NCBI GenBank assembly: GCA_032768795.1 | Contig: CP136490.1 | Coordinates: 2,976,001-3,040,000, forward strand | Source of the DNA: Tremella fuciformis | Lineage: Eukaryota; Basidiomycota; Tremellomycetes; Tremellales; Tremellaceae | Reading direction: 5' to 3' | Length of the DNA: 64,000 nucleotides | In this document: positions 58,716 to 64,000 of the stretch, one piece after another | Layout: each line of letters begins with the position of its first letter | How positions within the stretch are numbered: the stretch's first letter is position 1 | Made by a program: the position numbers and the translations under genes | The notes under the pieces: generated by a model | Database searches by the model: none | Told to the model about the DNA's origin: nothing | The model's input: the letters and a program-made list of their open reading frames with translations, nothing else

Positions 58716-59471
58716 CTACTCATAGCCCTCGTCGGAATCCCCTTCCCATTCCTCGCCAGAGCCATCCCCCTCTCCGTCGCTATCCTCGCCAGATCCCTGA
58801 TTCTCTCCGTCGTTCGAACCAACGTCCGGTTCTTCGGCCGCCTCCCCACACTCATCGCAGAGCTCGTACGCCAGGAAGACCTCATTCAACAAGTGCTCGT
58901 AGTCGTTCAGATCTGCTGCCTCCGCAACATCGATTGCGATGAGAGCGTCATGGATCCACGTCTGACAGTTGCCGTGGCCTTTCTCGGGGATTTCGACGTT
59001 CGTGCAGATGCTTTCCACCACGGAGAGCTGCACATCGGTGAAAGTCCCGATACGTGAGGTGCGTTCGATGAGGGCACTTGTGTTTTCGAGCCACACGAGC
59101 TCGAACCAACGTTCGCCGGTGGTGCTTCTGGTACGCATATGGCAGACATGAGTGTGACAGTTGGCGATGACTTTCTCTGCGTCTTCGTCATACCAGAAGT
59201 TATCCTCGTCGAAAACACCGCAAGAGCAGTCGGGCCAAGGAGTGCAAGAGCAGTCGCCCGGACATTTGCAGGGCGGACACTGACAGGTCATCGAGTCGTC
59301 GTTCGCTGTGCTGTCGAAGTCGAAGACTAGCTCCCAGTGCTGGGCGTCGTCCTTGTGGGTGGTGTACCCGAGGTAAATGTCCCACATCTTGCCGTCGGGA
59401 ATGTACGGGGCACTAGTTGGTTGGCAGGGATCGTTCGTATGATCGTACCGAACAAAAAGCAGTGGCGGCAA
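58716..59471 (-). CDS. Unknown fungal protein with a metallothionein-like Cys cluster
   Basis: The frame is open from about 59471 to the stop at 58716 (about 250 aa). No ATG begins it there, so a short 5' exon or a downstream start (for example at KMWDIYLGY) is likely. Residues about 63-85 contain eight cysteines in C-x-C and C-x2-C spacing: CQCPPCKCPGDC, then SCTPWPDCSC. The flanking sequence (WELVFDFDS; RWFELVWLE; NCQTWIHDALIAID) resembles uncharacterised fungal families with a conserved NCQxW motif. The C-terminus is highly acidic. It lies on the opposite strand between the two tandem kinase genes. Confidence 0.6.
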   Translation of the reverse strand: MPPLLFVRYDHTNDPCQPTSAPYIPDGKMWDIYLGYTTHKDDAQHWELVFDFDSTANDDSMTCQCPPCKCPGDCSCTPWPDCSCGVFDEDNFWYDEDAEKVIANCHTHVCHMRTRSTTGERWFELVWLENTSALIERTSRIGTFTDVQLSVVESICTNVEIPEKGHGNCQTWIHDALIAIDVAEAADLNDYEHLLNEVFLAYELCDECGEAAEEPDVGSNDGENQGSGEDSDGEGDGSGEEWEGDSDEGYE

Positions 59472-59677
59472 TCTTTGCGTTAGTTGAGAGCAGTTGTCGC
59501 GCCGTTGCCTTGCTGAGTATGCATGTCAGGTTCCGCACTCCATGCTCGTGTGGACCGCATTGTCAGTGAGCGGCGGCAATATCATCGCATTCGTCCCAGC
59601 CTCTGCCACTGTCCTTTCGCCACAATCACAGGAAAGGTTCTTCCCTGTGTGCTTCCGAAGTTATAAAGTGCGTGTGT

Positions 59678-59685
59678 GTGCGCAC
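59678..59685. promoter_or_regulatory. Palindromic core of the promoter element repeated before kinase-2
   Basis: GTGCGCAC, inside the 14-nt string 59672-59685 identical to that before kinase-1. A TTATAAA sequence lies just upstream at about 59661-59667. Confidence 0.45.
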
Positions 59686-59774
59686 GCGACATCTCTGATC
59701 GCCTCGTGTTCACGTCGTGCCAATACTTGTCCTTGCTTCTTTCGCAGTTGAGCATCTTCTTCCTCGCCACCGAC

Positions 59775-61016
59775 ATGACTGCCGAGTCACTCGAAGTCAG
59801 TGCGGGTAACGAAGCGCCCCTGTCCATCCTCCATCAAGTGCTGTCCGACTCGGGCGAGCCGCAGTTCGAGATCGAGATCCCGCACGAGTGGCGTAGCCAG
59901 CCAGCAAGGTCGACATGTGTCAAGACTACCACCCTGAAGCCCAGTGGGCGGGAGGTATCCGTCAAGTTTGGGCCGTTCGTGAGCGAATACGAATACAAGG
60001 TGTTGCAGTTTGTTTGGTCAGCCGCGGCCCAGTCGACCATTTGCCCCGAGCCGATCGCGTTCTTCAGCTTGCCGGAGATTCGTATCCCTCCGCTTCCGCC
60101 CACCGACCCTGGACAGCAACCGCGAAAGTTCGGTCACAGGCTAGCCGCGTGCAGGTTTCTCGTCATGTCCCCGGTCCAAGGTGTCAAGCTGCATTTAGTC
60201 CCTCGTCAACAGATGTCCAAGGGAGCTTGGGACCGCTTGCTGCGTGATGCGGTCGCGGGGATGGAGGAGCTGAACGAGTGCCTCCGTCGACAAGGCATCT
60301 CCAACCCTATGCCAGGATGCTTCTCCGACATCGACGGTCGCCGCTGTCTCGATCTGCCACTGCTAAACGAGTACGTTGAGTGGCCTATCCCGGAGACGAT
60401 AGCGACAGATCAGTCGACATCAGCCCCTAGCTTCCGCGACAGGAGGAGTCTGAAAGATCTCAATCCCGTCCGCGACCAAGTGCTGGCCTGCATCACCCGT
60501 CAGGACGCTGCGAAATTCAAGGGCAAATCCAAGACGGTGCCAAGCTTCTTGCCAACTGGTCCGCAGCCCATCCGCTTCTGCCACATGAATATCAATGTGG
60601 CGACCGTCATGGTCGTATCCGTCGAGTCAGAGGCAACCGGAGAAGAGGCTCTCGATGATGGTCAGACGGTTGCCCCAAAGGTCGCCCCACAGACCAAACA
60701 GTGGCGATTCGCGGGATTGGTGGACTGGGAATACGCCGGCTGGTATACGGCGCGATTGGAGGCGTACGCGGGAATTTACCGTTCACATATCATTTGCCGC
60801 TGTAACCATACTATCCGAAAGGGCCCGCACGGGGAGGAGCACACGTACGAGGAGATCGAGGCCAAGCAATGGTGCGCCGACCTCGAGCTCGTCGAAGCTG
60901 CCAAAAAGGGGCGGAACATCCGAGACGAGCGAGAGACTGACCCGTATCGCCAGCGGAGCGTAGTCTCAAGGCCTGCGGATGATGCGGTCATGTCGATCTC
61001 GCCAGTCGACGGTTAA
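59775..61016 (+). CDS. APH-fold pseudokinase, tandem paralogue
   Basis: A single exon of 413 aa from ATG 59775, clearly paralogous to the gene at 57353 (shared LRRQGISNPMPGCFSDIDGR, DQVLACITRQDA, TGPQPIRFCHM). The catalytic loop, however, reads FCHMNINVATVMV: the base Asp is Asn and the metal-binding Asn is Thr. The second metal site survives as GLVDWEYAGW, and the N-lobe pair (VSVKFGPFVSEYEYK) is kept. The frame is intact over the full length, so this is not a decayed gene. A regulatory or binding role is inferred. Confidence 0.85.
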   Translation: MTAESLEVSAGNEAPLSILHQVLSDSGEPQFEIEIPHEWRSQPARSTCVKTTTLKPSGREVSVKFGPFVSEYEYKVLQFVWSAAAQSTICPEPIAFFSLPEIRIPPLPPTDPGQQPRKFGHRLAACRFLVMSPVQGVKLHLVPRQQMSKGAWDRLLRDAVAGMEELNECLRRQGISNPMPGCFSDIDGRRCLDLPLLNEYVEWPIPETIATDQSTSAPSFRDRRSLKDLNPVRDQVLACITRQDAAKFKGKSKTVPSFLPTGPQPIRFCHMNINVATVMVVSVESEATGEEALDDGQTVAPKVAPQTKQWRFAGLVDWEYAGWYTARLEAYAGIYRSHIICRCNHTIRKGPHGEEHTYEEIEAKQWCADLELVEAAKKGRNIRDERETDPYRQRSVVSRPADDAVMSISPVDG

Positions 61017-61386
61017 AGCGCTGAAGCTCCATCTGTTCGTGGATGGACAGGGCGAAACAAGGATTGTGTATAATTTTGCGGATGACATACACCTTCTTCT
61101 TGCTTCCTCGCGAGACTCAAGCTTCATATGGCGTGTTCAGTGATACTCATACACTCATTAGCCTCGTAATGGTGCTGACAGGTGATTCCTGTTCAGATTC
61201 GAACAACACAGCCGCCTGGTAGCGCCTAGAGATTTGCGTCTCGCCTTGACCTGTGCCGGAAAGGGGTTGAGAACACGCATCAGCATACCGGGAGCCGTCT
61301 CGCACCATCAGTCGGGAGAAGCGCTGTCAGTGTCCTAGTCGTCGTTTCCTGTCAATGCAACGAATGAAAGAGAACTGAACCAGAGG
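61017..61386. other. Convergent spacer downstream of the pseudokinase gene
   Basis: About 370 nt between converging 3' ends; nothing is supported. Confidence 0.5.
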
Positions 61387-61875
61387 TTAGGTGGGCAAGC
61401 CTTCGGCCGGGTCGGGCCAAAAGTGGCACTCTGTCGAATCCTCCTTTTCTTCCACGATTTCGTTGTTTTCGCCGTTGATCTCGATGCATACGCTACATAG
61501 GAACATGCTTCAGAGTGTGAGCTAGCGAGGAGACCAGCGCGCATCCATAGACACCCTCAGATGCATGTCGACGTACTTGGTCATGTGGCAAATCTTCCAT
61601 CAACCCTCCCCTTCACCCCCTTCTCGAACCACCTCTGGGTGGAGTATGGGTCCCAACCGGCTATGTACAACCTTGTCCGGCCCAAATGCCCCCAAATTCG
61701 TCCCACGCCCGTCTCTAGACCAGAGTACCACGTTTCGAAACGCCGCAAACGCCGTGAGCATACCGAATCGCAGTGCTGCGTTCGGGGCATTGTATGCGCA
61801 AGCGATGCAGAGTGTCTGAGAGATCAGAGAAAGAGAGCACATCAGAATTCGTAGCGGACCGACCAATATACCCAT
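61387..61875 (-). CDS. Small unknown protein, 96 aa, five exons, divergent from histone H3
   Basis: Inferred exons 61875-61864, 61815-61764, 61714-61617, 61575-61553 and 61492-61387 sum to 97 codons including the stop. All introns have GT-AG ends and are 41-60 nt. The joined product is coherent: NAPNAALRFETGVGRIWG, then LGRTRLYIAGWDPYSTQRWF, then HLRVVCIEINGENNEIVEE and an acidic C-terminus. Unspliced frames look non-coding in parts. I do not recognise the family. Only 108 nt separate its start from the H3 start. Confidence 0.55.
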
Positions 61876-61983
61876 ACCCTTTCTTCCCCATCGTCCACCC
61901 TCTTCCCACCACTCTTCTCTTTCTCCTCATCACACTCAACTTATCGATCACTACAAGGAGATCCCATTCTATCAAGCAACAAC

Positions 61984-63017
<1,034 letters not shown>

Positions 63018-63269
63018 GTGACCCCGTTCCGTTTCGACTCCACCCTTCGACAAGATGGCGGATACATGACAAGAAACTTTCGTACCACCGCGCTGTGTCA
63101 GCTACGCGTACAGCTGCACCGTCGCATTACTCTCAAAACCACATCGTTCGCTCTTCGTCCCGATCGTTTCTGTACCTATATGCGTATCCCTTAGCTCGTA
63201 GCTCGTACTCCGTAGCTGCCGAGGCATGTATGACCGTGTCCATGTGAGATGTGCATGCCTCATGCGCTG

Positions 63270-64000
63270 TCAGCCTGTATCTGGAGGCTGCTCGACTGGA
63301 TCTATCGGCATGTCTCCATCCACGGCCGCTATGCCTCCTGCCGCACCTTGCAGCGCCCTCAGCGTCGCGGCCATATCCTTCAGCGTGCGCGCCTCTATCC
63401 TGCTTGCGTACAAGCCCAGCTCCACCTCGCCGTCCTCGTCGACAGCTCCGTCGCCGGCAGTACCACTTGGGAGCTGGCCGGTACTCGGTCCGGGCAACCG
63501 TGCTGCAAATGGCGTCGGAAGGCTCTTTGGGGGTCGGAGAGTGGTAGATGGGACCCGCGTATGCCGCAAGTAAAAGATGGTCTGTCGTAGGACATATTGG
63601 ATCTTCTGCATTATTGTCAGCGAAATCATCGCGACGTTTACATCTCCGCTGGGCGCCCCGCTCGTCCCTCATTCCGCTAATTGCGGAACGGTGGGAACTC
63701 AGCTACGCTCTCGTAGAGCGCGGAGGAGGAGATGGCGAAGGCCCAATGGGCGCAATACTCACGTCCAAGAGGTCGACGTATCGTTCTACGCTGTCTCGTG
63801 TGCGAAGGCCCGACTCTTCTTCTGACAGAGCGGAGTGCGATCCGGGATCGCTCGGCGCGGTCGATATATGTGCGAGGATGGGCTTGACACACAGCAAGAG
63901 CTCCGGCACAGCCTGGGTGTCAGCCAACCGCCATCAATGATCCCTCGACCGAGGCGGGGCTTCTGCCGTCCATCGAGCCGCACTATACAAAGTGCGGCAA
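63270..64000 (-). CDS. Possible Mediator subunit 11 (5' end outside window)
   Basis: The last exon ends at 63270. It joins across a roughly 110-nt intron to an upstream exon near 63690-63930, giving RDSVERYVDLLDKIQYVLRQTIFYLR, which resembles the helical core of MED11. An acceptor-like CCCAG precedes that exon, and no ATG in frame follows it, so the start is probably beyond the right edge. The C-terminus (LPTPFAARLPGP, then PIDPVEQPPDTG) is low in conservation. MED11 would be part of the Mediator head module. The assignment is tentative. Confidence 0.4.

Overview
This is a gene-dense nuclear segment from a basidiomycete yeast or fungus. Most introns are 41-50 nt with a CTRAY-type branch site close to the acceptor, intergenic gaps are short, and the proteins look Tremellomycete-like: a Mpr1-type fungalysin, a fungal fluoride exporter, a Cys3-type bZIP and a zinc-cluster factor. 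Genus and species cannot be told from the sequence. I joined most multi-exon genes by hand. For many of them the exon sum is a whole number of codons, and this is stated where checked.

Layout. 1-9.1 kb: the 3' part of a Git3/Gpr-like GPCR, a leucine-rich-repeat-like gene, long-chain acyl-CoA synthetase FAA1, and the Rsp5 adaptor SSH4. 9.5-20.7 kb: an accessory region with five same-strand, highly diverged members of one unrecognised protein family (P1-P5). Between P3 and P4 lie a short-chain dehydrogenase, an OXLD1-like mitochondrial protein and homoserine dehydrogenase HOM6. 21-32.3 kb: fimbrin SAC6, RPL14, a Cys3-like bZIP, a small basic coiled-coil protein, a secreted M36 metalloprotease, tRNA-Glu(CUC), and a Rab5 GTPase gene with apparent 3-nt and 9-nt micro-exons.

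32.8-56.8 kb: a Mei2-like RRM protein, RPL4, EMG1/NEP1, fluoride exporter FEX1, a Zn2Cys6 transcription factor, an Asteroid/XPG-like nuclease, a four-TM membrane protein, an unknown protein, Arp2/3 subunit ARC18, dihydrofolate reductase DFR1 and O-mannosyltransferase PMT2. 57-64 kb: a second accessory patch with an APH-fold kinase gene and a tandem copy that has lost its catalytic residues. Between them is an opposite-strand gene with a metallothionein-like Cys cluster. The window ends with a five-exon 96-aa unknown gene divergent from histone H3, an H3 gene with an atypical K27/S28 region, and the 3' part of a MED11-like gene.

The points most worth following up are the altered H3 tail, the Rab5 micro-exons, the P1-P5 array, the kinase/pseudokinase pair with a shared promoter element, and several non-canonical splice sites (GT-TG in the GPCR; GC-AG in Rab5, ARC18 and the RRM gene).
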